Part shown: positions 54,464 through 64,000 of the stretch, in pieces
How positions within the stretch are numbered: position 1 is the stretch's first letter
How the letters are laid out: each line of letters begins with the position of its first letter
NCBI RefSeq assembly: GCF_905475465.1
Contig: NC_062254.1
Location: forward strand, 1,322,001 to 1,386,000
From: Pieris napi
Taxonomy: Eukaryota; Arthropoda; Insecta; Lepidoptera; Pieridae
Direction: 5' to 3'
Length of the DNA stretch: 64,000 nt
The notes under the pieces: model-generated
Told to the model about the DNA's origin: nothing
Databases searched by the model: none
Seen by the model: only the letters and a program-made list of their open reading frames with translations
Program-made: the position numbers and the translations under genes

Positions 54464-57400
54464 ATGCCTAAAGGAAAGAAAAAAGGAAAATTTGGTAAGT
54501 TTCAGTGGTTTATTCCATGTAAAATCATGAATAGAACAAAAATTGCATGAGTGTGCTGGAATTTTTTCAAAATGAGATCACGCGGCGACCTTGTGGTCGC
54601 AATATTCTCGCTAATGACAGTCCACGTATAAATAAACACAAAGCACTAATGGTACACAGAAAACATGGTACAAAGAAATATATCTTAACTCTTTGTAGTT
54701 CCGCATTTCACAAGTTACTCGTAACACTACAATCACTATTTCATAACATGCCTCATGCCTGTATGTAACCTTACTAGTGTCACATATTGTAGCTATTTAT
54801 AATCGTTAAAATTTTATACAAGCACGACCTTGTTACCTGGTAGATTACGCATGTCAAAATTATGTAAGTTTTATTATTCTCTTTTGGTTAAACACGAAAC
54901 CGTTTCAATAAAAAATAATCTCTTGAATATTTTTTCATAACAATAAAAATTACAATTGCAATATATTTAAGCTTTATTTATTATATTGATAATGAAACAA
55001 AAAAAAAAATAAAACATCGGATTTTTTTTAACTAAGAAATACAAGTCTTCTAGTTCTATGTTGTTATATAAAATTCTTATAAGTTTAAGTAAAAAAGCAA
55101 TAAACACTCGCTGTTAAGTAAAATTGCTGTTATCTTATAATATTGCACAATATATAAAAACTCATAGTGTTAAGGTTTTTGTTGGTTACTGGAATGAGGA
55201 GAGAGAGAGAGACTTCAGTTCCTATTATACCATTTCAATATTAATTACAGAGCACAGAAGAACAGAGCTTCCATACTCTTCCGATGAGGATGCAGGGATT
55301 GATATGACAAATGACAACTGTTCAGAGACTTCAGGACAATCTGATCTTAAAAGTATCCATGATGAAGCAGGTATGGTACAAAATATAATTATTAAAATAA
55401 CTATGTATCACATATAAATTGTGATAAGATTTAAACAAATTTACATAAAAGAATTTAAATAAAGTATTATAATATTAATGTAAAATTGTTTTCAATGGTA
55501 GTGCCATTATATCTTAGTTAAAAAAAGTCAAATGTCTAATACATTACTTACAAATTGTATTTAAATGTATTTTGGGTTTTGTATATTGCACAACAATGAT
55601 TTTGCAACTTACTACTATCTTTAATTCTATATTCTGGTCTTATACATTGATTTTACTCGGTTCTTGGATCTGTAATATCATCAGTAATATCAAGTCGCAT
55701 TCCACAATGTAATTGTGTACTGGTGACACGCAGCATGAGATACCTCTGAGATAACTCCACCTGCAACAATCTTTTTCTTGTGTTACCATTTCTTTTTATA
55801 CAATTTCTTTTGTAGTGTTCGTTTAAACCTTATTCAAGGACTCCTTTCGACTTTAACTACAATTTACAATCTATTACAGTGGTACCTAGGCATACAAAAT
55901 TTGTTCCATAATGCAACTTATAAAAAATGCTTTGAAAATGAGGCAAACAAGCAAACAGGCTGAGGTCTATTGAGGTGGGAGAAACTGTTAGTGTAGTGTT
56001 AAGATTCCTTGTACCACAAATCTTGCTCTCATATGAAAGCAAAATATTGATTGCTCAACTGCTTGTATCTCCAAACACTTGTATATTAAGGTACTCATAT
56101 ATTGAGGTATCACTGTAAATTGACTATAAGACATGGTTTAATATATGTCTTTCAATAATATTACTTTATACTCTCGTACATACTGTGAATGTTATATAGA
56201 CCTTTACTTTTATGCAAGGTGATATGTTTATAAATAGATTGATGTAAACATCAATGGCAAACAATGACACAATGTATGCTTCATAAATTAATCCAGTTGG
56301 ACAAGCTTAATCTTTTATCTTATAATTTAAGTTGAAGGTCAATGTGATAACAGCCAAATATATGAAGCTTAATACTGCATAAAAAATTTGCAAACACTAT
56401 TTTTTGATGACACCATCAATAGTTTAATAAGGTAGGATTAATAACCTAGGATTGACATTCATTTGTCTACATAGACTAAAAACCCCATACCAATGTAACA
56501 ACTAACAAATTTAAGAATTTTCATATTTTGGAATAAAATTATTTTCTTGTTTTAAGCTTGACAATATGTCTTCTAAATTGTAATCAGATATGTTAGTTTT
56601 ATGAAATAAATTATGATAAAACCTATTATTTCATGAAAACTGACAACACTTACAGAGAGTGAAGCACAAGAGAAATTTGAAGAGAAAGTCTTGGAAATAA
56701 TTGATGCACTGAGCGCTAGAGCGAATGCAGCACGTGCGTCTGCGTTGGTTTCATTACGGACTGCTTTACAAAGACGATACTTGGCGGTGCTTTTGAGCGG
56801 ACAAAGGGCGACTTTGGCTGACCATGTTACTAAGGCTCTCAGACGAGGAAAGGATGGAGAGAAGAAAGCAGCGGCTGCTGTTGCTCCAATATTGGCGTTA
56901 CAGGTAATGTAGTGTAAATATATATTTTTTTTAGATTCCCCAATAGCCTGAATAAATATTGTTTTATCGTCGTTTTTGTAGGTGTTCGGTTCGGTAAAAA
57001 AAAAAATGAAATAAAAAATTGTTAGTAGTTAAATACTTATATTAACACAATAATGATATGCATAATTATCTAAAATAGTAAAATAATAACCAGCTCAAAT
57101 ATAAGACCAACTTTGATTTTGTTCCCTTTTAAGCCGTGGGGTTCAATTAAAGATTTAATTTAAGTAAAGGTACACTGCCGCAGGGACCAAACTTTTTAAA
57201 TTTGTTTTAATTTTCTATTTATTAATTTTTAATTATTATTAATGTATGTGTTGGAAATAAATTACATAATATATTCTAAAATGCTAATACAAACTATTTA
57301 GGACTTATGATAACAGTATTTTACGGGAATGTTTTTCAGATTTTCACATAATTCTGTTTAAAGTGCTTTTTAGCAGATATATTAGGGTATTATAGGATTA

Positions 57401-60400
57401 CTAGCTGACCTGGCAAACGTCGATTTTCCATGTACCTATATCATTTATAATAAAAAATAGGGGTTGATCGTAGAGGGGTGAAAATGAGGTGTTGTATGTA
57501 GTTTTAATGCTGTATCATAAACAAATAAAATTTATCTAAAAATTAAATAAATAACAATTTAGGGGTGGACTACCCTTAACATTTAGGGGAATGAAAAATA
57601 GATGTTGTCCAATTCTCAGACATACCCAATATGCACACAAAATTTCATGAGAATCGGTCAAGCCGTTTCGGAGGAGTTTAACTACAAACACCGCGACACG
57701 AGAATTTTATATATTAATAGATGTAATTATACCTTAAATGCGCGTTTATCTGTTTAGAGGTTTATTTAAATGTACTCTTATAAAAAAAATACTTTATGGA
57801 ATGACAATTAAAACATGTCAAAGATGAGTAAAAAAGGTACATATTATACACATTGCATAATAATTTTCCACAATTCCTTAAATAATACTGAAAATAGATC
57901 ACACAACCATCTATAGTTGTTATATAATTTCTTTATCACAACAATTCCAGGTCGGTGAAGAGGGTGTGGAAGAGTTTATGCAAGAGGTGAGGCCGGCCTT
58001 AGCAGCAGCCGCTGTTGACAAGACTGCCTCACTCGACACACGCACTGAGGTACATATAAAAATTTATATAAATCACGCGTCACGTTGTTTGTCCGCTATG
58101 GACTCCTAAACTACTTGACCGATTTCAATCAAATTTGTACACCGTGTTCAGTTTGATCTAACTTAAAAGATTGGATAGCTTACATCTTAATTTATACCCG
58201 CAATATTATTTTATTGCAAAATATTTGTTTATTATTTGATAGTCACAATTCTAACAGATGGCGCTGTGTTGAAAGTACCAACGTTTCACATAAGCTACAA
58301 TTTAATGGCATTACCACCAAAAAGCATGGTGGTCCCCATGACTGGTGTTCCCTTACCGTTTCCCTTGAATAGTTTACCACTATATAATATAGAACCTAAT
58401 AAAACCTTAGCCACAGCAACGCTTGGCCGAGTCTGCCAGTAAAAATATATATTATATATTCTGTTAGCCTTGTAGTTTAAGAGTGACTGTAACCTGAACT
58501 CGAACAGTACATTTGATTCATAGCTAAAGAAAGACCAGTGGTGCTACAACTTTGATCTTGTCGTCAGATTTCCATGGTATCACTTAAAATCAGGCGAGCC
58601 TCCTGCCCATTTGCCCCGTGTAATAAAGGTTTTTTTTTGTCTTTAATTAACCGCACAAGTGATGTTATTTGTTTGAGAGTCTTTTGGTTTTAAATCACTT
58701 CGACATGAGACATTAGCCAATGTGGGATAAGGAACTGAATTCTAATATTGCCATTTAAAATAATCTATGCAGGTTATACGGCAATATTTTTGAGGTTAAA
58801 TCAATTAAAATATAATGTCAATGTTTTCATGTTATAATTGTTTTAGATTACACTAAAAAAGTGAACATATTGAATGAGAAATAAATAATTTTAAAATTGT
58901 GACTTTTTTATATTATAATTGGTTATTATTCTTTTCTTTATTTTACAAAATAATATAATATAATCACAATATTAGACATTAGAATTAATAGTATTAATGT
59001 AACCATAGCACTCTCGTTTAGGAGCGTGACAAATGCATATAAAAGTAGTTTTTTATTTAATATCTGACTTCTCAGACCATTTCTACCTTATAGACAGTTT
59101 CATATTATATTCCAGTGTTGCTCATCTTTGGCCATCCTCTGTTACCTGATGGAAGATGACCTCGCCGAAGTACTGGAAGTCATGCGGCTCTTTGAGACCA
59201 TCTTCAGCGGGAGTTATCTCAAGGTATTCAAAACAGTTATTCTTCTTTATCGGGGTTGGAAAAAAAATTAAGTGTAACATTTTTTCGATACGCATCACAT
59301 TTTTCAGTTACGCGCCATGTTGCTTTTTGAAGTCAAACTTCTTTATCGACGTATGGGAGAGATTTTGTAGCAAAATAACGATAACAATGATAGTAATAAT
59401 TCTATTACAGTTAATGAAATTCTGTAATAATCTTAGTAGTAATAAGGTAAAATGAAATAATTGTATTTGTATTCATGTCTATGATAATAAAAGCCTTTTG
59501 TTAAACTTTATTTAACCAATTTCATTAAGTTGCATATAGTAGATCATTTTCGAAAAATAAGGTCATAAAGAAGTTTCACTTCTTACGTGTGTACACCTAG
59601 TACACGCACACTTTTTTTAAATTAATTACCTGGTGTTATGTGTTTAATGTGAATAACAGCTGTGTAATAGTTATTATTACAGATATCAGAATACAAATGA
59701 AATAATATTGATTTATAAAAATACAATTAGGTAAAAGCATTTTAAACTTTAGTCATCTGGCACTAAATGTCACTGACCGTAGGAATGTTATCGAAACATC
59801 ATGCGTCACCTTTATTTTTGAAGGAGTAAGAAATCTTAAAAAAAACTACCCTTTTCAGGGCCGTATTACAATATAGTTTCTCAGAAAGAAACATTATTCC
59901 TATTAATACTTAATATAATTTAGCATATCGATCATACCTATCCCTTTATCGATATGCACCTCTATAAATCTAACGCACATCACTACACCTCTCCATAAGA
60001 CCTGTAAGTGCGAGGGAGACAGACAGTCAAAAATCATTTATTCATATATGTAGTTACTGCCAGTTCTCAAAGCGTAGAACGGATAAGAATAATTGGCAAT
60101 AAACTCTCTGCCACTCTTTTTATTTGAAATAAATATGATTTATGACCCGAAGCCATAACGCGTCGACTACAAGATTCCATCCGCGTTCATTTGTTTTGTT
60201 GCGGAGTTATTTTTAATTATATTTTTACAAAAAGTAAAAAAATAATCCTCTTTATAATATTAGTGTGAAGCACAAATTATATTTTAAAAAATATTTAACA
60301 ATCTATTTGAATTAAAATCAAAAGTCCATATATAGTTTTGATAATTGATAACGCATACAAAATATTACGTAGATTTTTCCAAACATTTCCGTGTGACCGT

Positions 60401-62633
60401 CTCAAGGTCACAAGTTTACTGACACTTACGTGAGACGTCACGATTTCTTAGTCATAGATATTTTGTTAATGTCGCTGTCACATCGGAAAATTTATCATTT
60501 TATGATATAACGTCATTTTGATGCCGTTTTTATTTGTATTTTTTTTTTGAAGTGAAACTTTAGGCGATACGATGAGGGTAAATTTTTTTAAAAAACGTCA
60601 CGAGGATGTGCAGCGATTTTGTAAAATAGTGTATCATACAAACTAATAGTACCACAGTCGACAAATTTATACACGTATCTTTTGATGGTTAGAGCTAAAT
60701 ATTATGTTAATTGAATACTAGCCAGCTTGAATACAGCCCATTATGTGATGGAGGACTTATGGCATAAATCGAGTCCTGGTGAAAGAATACTTTTTTCTCA
60801 GGGTGACGGCAGCGTGAAAGTATCGGGTTCTGTGGTGGAAGAGGGGGCGTGGCACGCGGCAGCCATAGACGGCTGGGCCTTGCTGCTGGCTCTCACTGAA
60901 GCAGACCACGCCAGAGCCCTGCTCAAGGATAATCCTCCTTCCTTTGCCCGGCTGGCTGATTTACTGGAAGCTTGCAGTCTTGAGGTATTACATAGCCACA
61001 GCACACACGCATTACACACTTAAATCGAACCTTGTTCGTTAGGGAGTGTTCAACTATTACGTCACGCAATTTTTGGAATTATTGAAACCCCCATGTAACG
61101 CGCCGTAACGTTTTCCTGTACCCAAGTATAGTAAAACGTTTCGTGACTACCTAGTGACTCTTTATATCTAAAAGTTACCATTATGTGGTGTAAAGTACTG
61201 GAAAGTCGAAAATAATATCGTAACGTTTAACAAAAGGACCCCCCCCCCCCAAATTCATACGTAATACATGAACGCTCCTTAAGGGAATAGGGGAAAAAAT
61301 TGGTATATATTTTGTATTATTATTATTTTTGTTAGTAATAAATGTTATGTCTATTATTATTTTAATTATTCTTGAGTAACCCAGTTTAAATTTTCAGGTG
61401 CGTATGGCTGCCGGCGGAGCGGTGGCCATCGCGTACGAGCGCGTGACGGACGACGATGAGGAAGGGGACGAGGAGTGGGTGGAGATGGTGTTGCCTCGCC
61501 TGGAAGACCTGGCCCGGGACTCGCACAAGTTCAGGGCCAAACGGGACAGGAAGGTTCAGAGGGCCACCTTCAGGGATATCCTTAAGTACTTTGAGGTAAG
61601 TTGTGTTAACTGATAAGGTTCAAGTATTACGTAACGAGTTTGGGGGGGGGGGGTGTTTGTATAACGTTTGCGGGGCGGGGATTGAATTACGCGTTATTGT
61701 TAATATTATTTTCGACTTTCCAGTACTTTACACCACATAAGTAACGGCTATAGAAAAACGTTACGGCGCGTTACATGGGGGGGGGGGTCCAATAATCTCC
61801 AAAAATTGCGTGACGTAATACTTGAACGCTCCCTAAGATGATGATGGAGAAGATACGTCTCCAAGGCAATATAACAGATATTGTCTATATGCTTAATTTA
61901 GTGTTCTTAAAAGTGCAATTTGTCTTTATTGGCGTGACGTTGATTCCAGGAAGGTGACGTGCCAGAGCTGCGCGTGCGCATCGGCGTGGAAAGTGTGTCG
62001 TGCGACACTTGGTCGAGTCGCGCGACTTATTCCGCCTTAGCGGCAGCCCTAGGCGCGGGACTGCAGTCCCTGTCGCCTCATTGTGGCAGGCTCAGAGCAG
62101 CCCTAGGTCTGGACCCACAGGCGCCGATGGTGCCTGCGCCGGCGCATAACAACTCGAGGAAGAATAAGTTGCAACGAGTAAGTTGATTTGAGATTTTTAC
62201 TTATTTTGTACTATGTATGATGTGTTCAACTTTAATAAATAAAAAACTGCATTGGCCCCCCAAAAAGAAAAACCTATGGAGGGCTGCCAATCACATTAAT
62301 CTAGAACAATTATTGTTTTTGTCTAATATTTAAAAAGTAAAGATGCTAATTATGCATATCCTTCATACATACTCTTTACTAGTAAAAAAAGTTTTTTTTT
62401 TATGTCCCTTTCTGTCAAACTGTGTAATAAAAATAGACAGCTTTAGTTCTAACTGTGCATTTTAAAACTTTTCTATGAATAAGGGATAATTAATATGAAA
62501 TTTGTATTAGTACTGCATACTTTAACTTGGTTTTCATTATTTCCAGCACTTGCAAAATACAGCTGCGTGCAAGGCCCGAACGGTCGCTCGGAATAAGAAC
62601 AGAGACAAACGATCAGCCGCTCTCGCAATTTAA
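54464..62633 (+). CDS. IFRD1: Interferon-related developmental regulator (IFRD1/Tis7) homologue, nine exons
   Basis: Coding exons: 54464-54494, 55251-55370, 56656-56903, 57951-58049, 59116-59223, 60802-60984, 61398-61595, 61950-62177 and 62547-62633. All introns are GT-AG and the phases join without a stop into 1302 nt, 433 residues (human IFRD1 is about 450). Residues 1-10 are a basic start (MPKGKKKGKF). Around 20-26 is the YSSDEDAG motif shared with vertebrate IFRD1. Residues 55-330 form the helical-repeat IFRD domain (LRRGKDGEKKAAAA, LAILCYLMEDDL, WALLLALTEAD, RMAAGGAVAI, HKFRAKRDRKVQRATFRDIL). Exons 8-9 carry the IFRD C-terminal domain, ending LQNTAACKARTVARNKNRDK. The family acts as transcriptional co-regulators with SIN3/HDAC complexes, and IFRD2 binds idle ribosomes; which role applies here is unknown. 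GC is much higher in exons 6-8 than in the introns, which contain Helitrons and MITEs. AATAAA is at 62752. Confidence 0.93.
57115..57190 (-). repeat. Unclassified repeat in IFRD1 intron 3
   Basis: TTGATTTTGTTCCCTTTTAA and GCCGTGGGGTTCAATTAAAG are the inverse of the repeat at 11815-11915 and 53630-53740. Confidence 0.65.
57400..57721 (-). mobile_element. Full-length Helitron in IFRD1 intron 3
   Basis: The minus strand starts TCTATTAATATATAAAATTC, includes GCTTGACCGATTCTCATGAA, and ends GACGTTTGCCAGGTCAGCTA, GT at 57400. The best complete representative of the 5921 family, about 322 bp. Confidence 0.88.
58057..58440 (+). mobile_element. Helitron-like element in IFRD1 intron 4
   Basis: Starts about 8 bp after the exon 4 donor and ends CAGCAACGCTTGGCCGAGTC, TGCCAGT. 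Sister copies are at 1-311 (inverse) and, for the 3' part, 15300-15442. It matches over its whole length, so the insertion has been kept close to a splice site without damage to the GT. Confidence 0.75.
58572..58634 (+). mobile_element. LINE 3' tail scrap in IFRD1 intron 4
   Basis: CCATGGTATCACTTAAAATC, AGGCGAGCCTCCTGCCCATT is the last part of the Jockey-like tail. A SINE scrap (CAGTGGTGCTACAACTTTG) precedes it at 58540. Confidence 0.75.
59325..59616 (+). mobile_element. Hairpin-ended MITE in IFRD1 intron 5
   Basis: Left end TTTTTGAAGTCAAACTTCTT, right end ATAAAGAAGTTTCACTTCTT followed by GTGTGTACACCTAGTACACG. Same subfamily ends as 12912-13399, with a shorter interior (about 290 bp). Confidence 0.75.
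59995..60125. repeat. LINE-like 3' repeat in IFRD1 intron 5
   Basis: Contains 'catttattcatatatg', GTTCTCAAAGCGTAGAACGG and AATTGGCAATAAACTCTCTG, CCACTCTTTTT. The last motif also occurs at 1856-1875. It has the look of an inverse LINE C-terminal/3' region. Confidence 0.4.
60546..60630 (+). mobile_element. Hairpin MITE left end in IFRD1 intron 5
   Basis: TTTGAAGTGAAACTTTAGGC, GATGAGGGTAAATTTTTTTA and ACGTCACGAGGATGTGCAGC match the left 90 bp of 12912-13399. The rest is missing. Confidence 0.7.
61041..61280. mobile_element. TTACGTCA-type MITE in IFRD1 intron 6
   Basis: Ends AGGGAGTGTTCAACTATTAC, GTCACGCAATTTTTGG and, inverse, AAGGAGCGTTCATGTATTAC. The interior has 'aaagtactggaaagtcgaaa', CGCGCCGTAACGTTTT and a C11 tract at 61241-61251. 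In inverse orientation to 61616-61836. Confidence 0.82.
61616..61836. mobile_element. TTACGTCA-type MITE in IFRD1 intron 7
   Basis: Ends AGGTTCAAGTATTACGTAAC and TGCGTGACGTAATACTTGAA. The interior shares GACTTTCCAGTACTTTACAC and GTTACGGCGCGTTACATGGG with the intron 6 copy. It starts only about 20 bp after the exon 7 donor. Two G tracts are inside. Confidence 0.82.
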
Positions 62634-63947
62634 GAACTCTTCAAAATAATCAGAAACTATCCGGTTAATACACAGCGCTAGTGTTAAATGTCGTTCCTCT
62701 GTAAGTCAAGTGAATAACTGATGCTGGTGACAAACGTGTCATAGATAAATTAATAAAAAATGGATACAAACAAATGTTTTGTTCTAATTTCAAAAATGGA
62801 ATTTTATATTTCGAAATAAATGCCATAGTGCTAAGTAAATTTCGAAAATGGAATTATGTACTTTTAAATGTTCTGTGTATTAAAATTAAAAGTAAAAATT
62901 TGTATGATCACAGACTGATTTACTAAACTATCTCAATAATTATTACATAGTGGCATATCACCATAACTTGTTTGTAGTCTATGGTCAAGATTGTGGTACT
63001 ATTTTCTGTAAAAAAAATTATATTTCCCTCATATCACAGTGTTTATATTGACTTGACTTACTAGGGAATTACACACATGTTTTCTAATTATTTGAATTCT
63101 CGTTAATTTTAATTGCGTTTATCTTTGTGTTATTGTGTTAGACCATGCACAGAAATGAATGTTTTTCTTGAAAAATGGAGATTGAAAATCCAAAATGCCA
63201 AGATATTTGTCATGATGACGTTGGCAATTCTTGATTTGTAGTCTCAAAGTTTAATGTTAGAAAATTTTAATATGTTTATATTAGTTGTTTACAAATCCTC
63301 TCTGCTATAATTTTTCTAAATTTGTTTTTTCAGAAAATTCTTTTAAGAATTTCAAATTCAGAATTAACATGTAACTTATTTTGATTCTAATGAATAACTG
63401 TTGGATATTAAGTTAACGGCTTTATATTTTTTTTGTTTAAACTTATAGCAGTGAGATATTATTATTTTTATACGGTTTGATTAATTGATTTAAATCCGTT
63501 GAAATTTTAAATCTACCCTCTTTCGTAAAAAAATAAATTTTACTTTTTACCTAAATATACTACAATATTTACGTTTTTTTTAACCTTTCTAGTTAGAATA
63601 GGTTTAGTGTAAATATCAAAATTCCCTTTGGCTTTAGTTACGTAGGTACCAAAGAAATTTGATTTGACCCGCCTTCATATTCTAGGAATATCACATTGGC
63701 CTAAGGCAATGTACTTATGACTTGTTTCATACAAAAATCAACTACGTTTTGTCAAGTATACGTCAATATGCAAATGTCAGTTTTTGACAGCTGTTTGATT
63801 TTTCATACAATGGTATAGTTTACTGGAAGAACGCCATTCTCTATATTGGCTTAAGGAGAGTTGGTGGTTTCATACATTTTAATTTACGAATAATTTAGAT
63901 TGATCTTAACTACTATGCATACTGAAGGGATGCGCATGCATCAACAA
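62634..63947. other. IFRD1 3' UTR and downstream DNA
   Basis: The first AATAAA is at 62752-62757, 120 bp after the stop, with another at 62816. Beyond about 62850 I see no gene. GACTTGACTTACTAGGGAAT and similar motifs have no match in the window. Confidence 0.6.
62752..62757 (+). terminator. Poly(A) signal of IFRD1
   Basis: AATAAA followed by A-rich DNA and, about 20 bp on, a T/G-rich stretch (AATGTTTTGTTC). Canonical hexamer, sensible distance from the stop codon. Confidence 0.7.
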
Positions 63948-64000
63948 AAGATCGTACCAAATCCAAGGCCGGCAACGCACTTGCGAGCCTATTGGCAATG
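63948..64000 (+). mobile_element. LINE 3' tail, cut by window end
   Basis: GATCGTACCAAATCCAAGGC, CGGCAACGCACTTGCGAGCC, TATTGGCAATG: the Jockey-like tail running off the window. Confidence 0.85.

Overview
The window is AT-rich, intron-bearing eukaryotic DNA, almost certainly from a moth or butterfly (Lepidoptera). The evidence is a dense load of lepidopteran-type repeats: tRNA-derived SINEs, a Jockey-like LINE whose 3' tail recurs across the window, short Helitrons ending in CTAGT, RTE-type LINE ends and many small inverted-repeat DNA elements. Two host protein genes also read well against insect and animal families. I see no operons, no CRISPR array and no bacterial signals.

Layout. Bases 1-52,000 are a gene-poor repeat desert. 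It holds an 85-bp minisatellite (466-980), a 5'-truncated Jockey-like LINE with an open reverse transcriptase frame (1909-4567), a nested SINE plus MITE flanked by a 14-bp duplication (6564-7347), a pogo-like MITE (7440-7771), two Helitrons joined end to end (14522-15442), a 5S rRNA fragment inside an inverted-repeat element (19800-20088), further Helitrons (22224-25024), SINEs, RTE ends, a CR1/Jockey-type LINE 3' part (about 32500-33775) and an RNase H-bearing LINE 3' part on the minus strand (48279-49168).

Host genes. At 52217-52981 there is an uninterrupted gene for a 254-residue secreted two-Ig-domain protein of the Beaten path (Beat) type with a hydrophobic C-terminal tail. At 54464-62633 a nine-exon gene can be joined cleanly into 433 codons and encodes the insect member of the interferon-related developmental regulator family (IFRD1/Tis7). 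Its introns hold Helitrons and MITEs. The two genes are both on the plus strand about 1.5 kb apart; nothing suggests they act together.

I found no convincing new multi-gene system. The most unusual items are structural: the 5S-containing element, two perfect inverted-repeat structures (a 44-bp spacerless palindrome at 27845-27888 and 47-bp arms at 26825-26971), a hairpin-ended MITE family without an obvious superfamily, a LINE frame that runs into its own poly(A) without a stop codon, and the intronless Beat gene. All family calls rest on reading the sequence; no searches were run.
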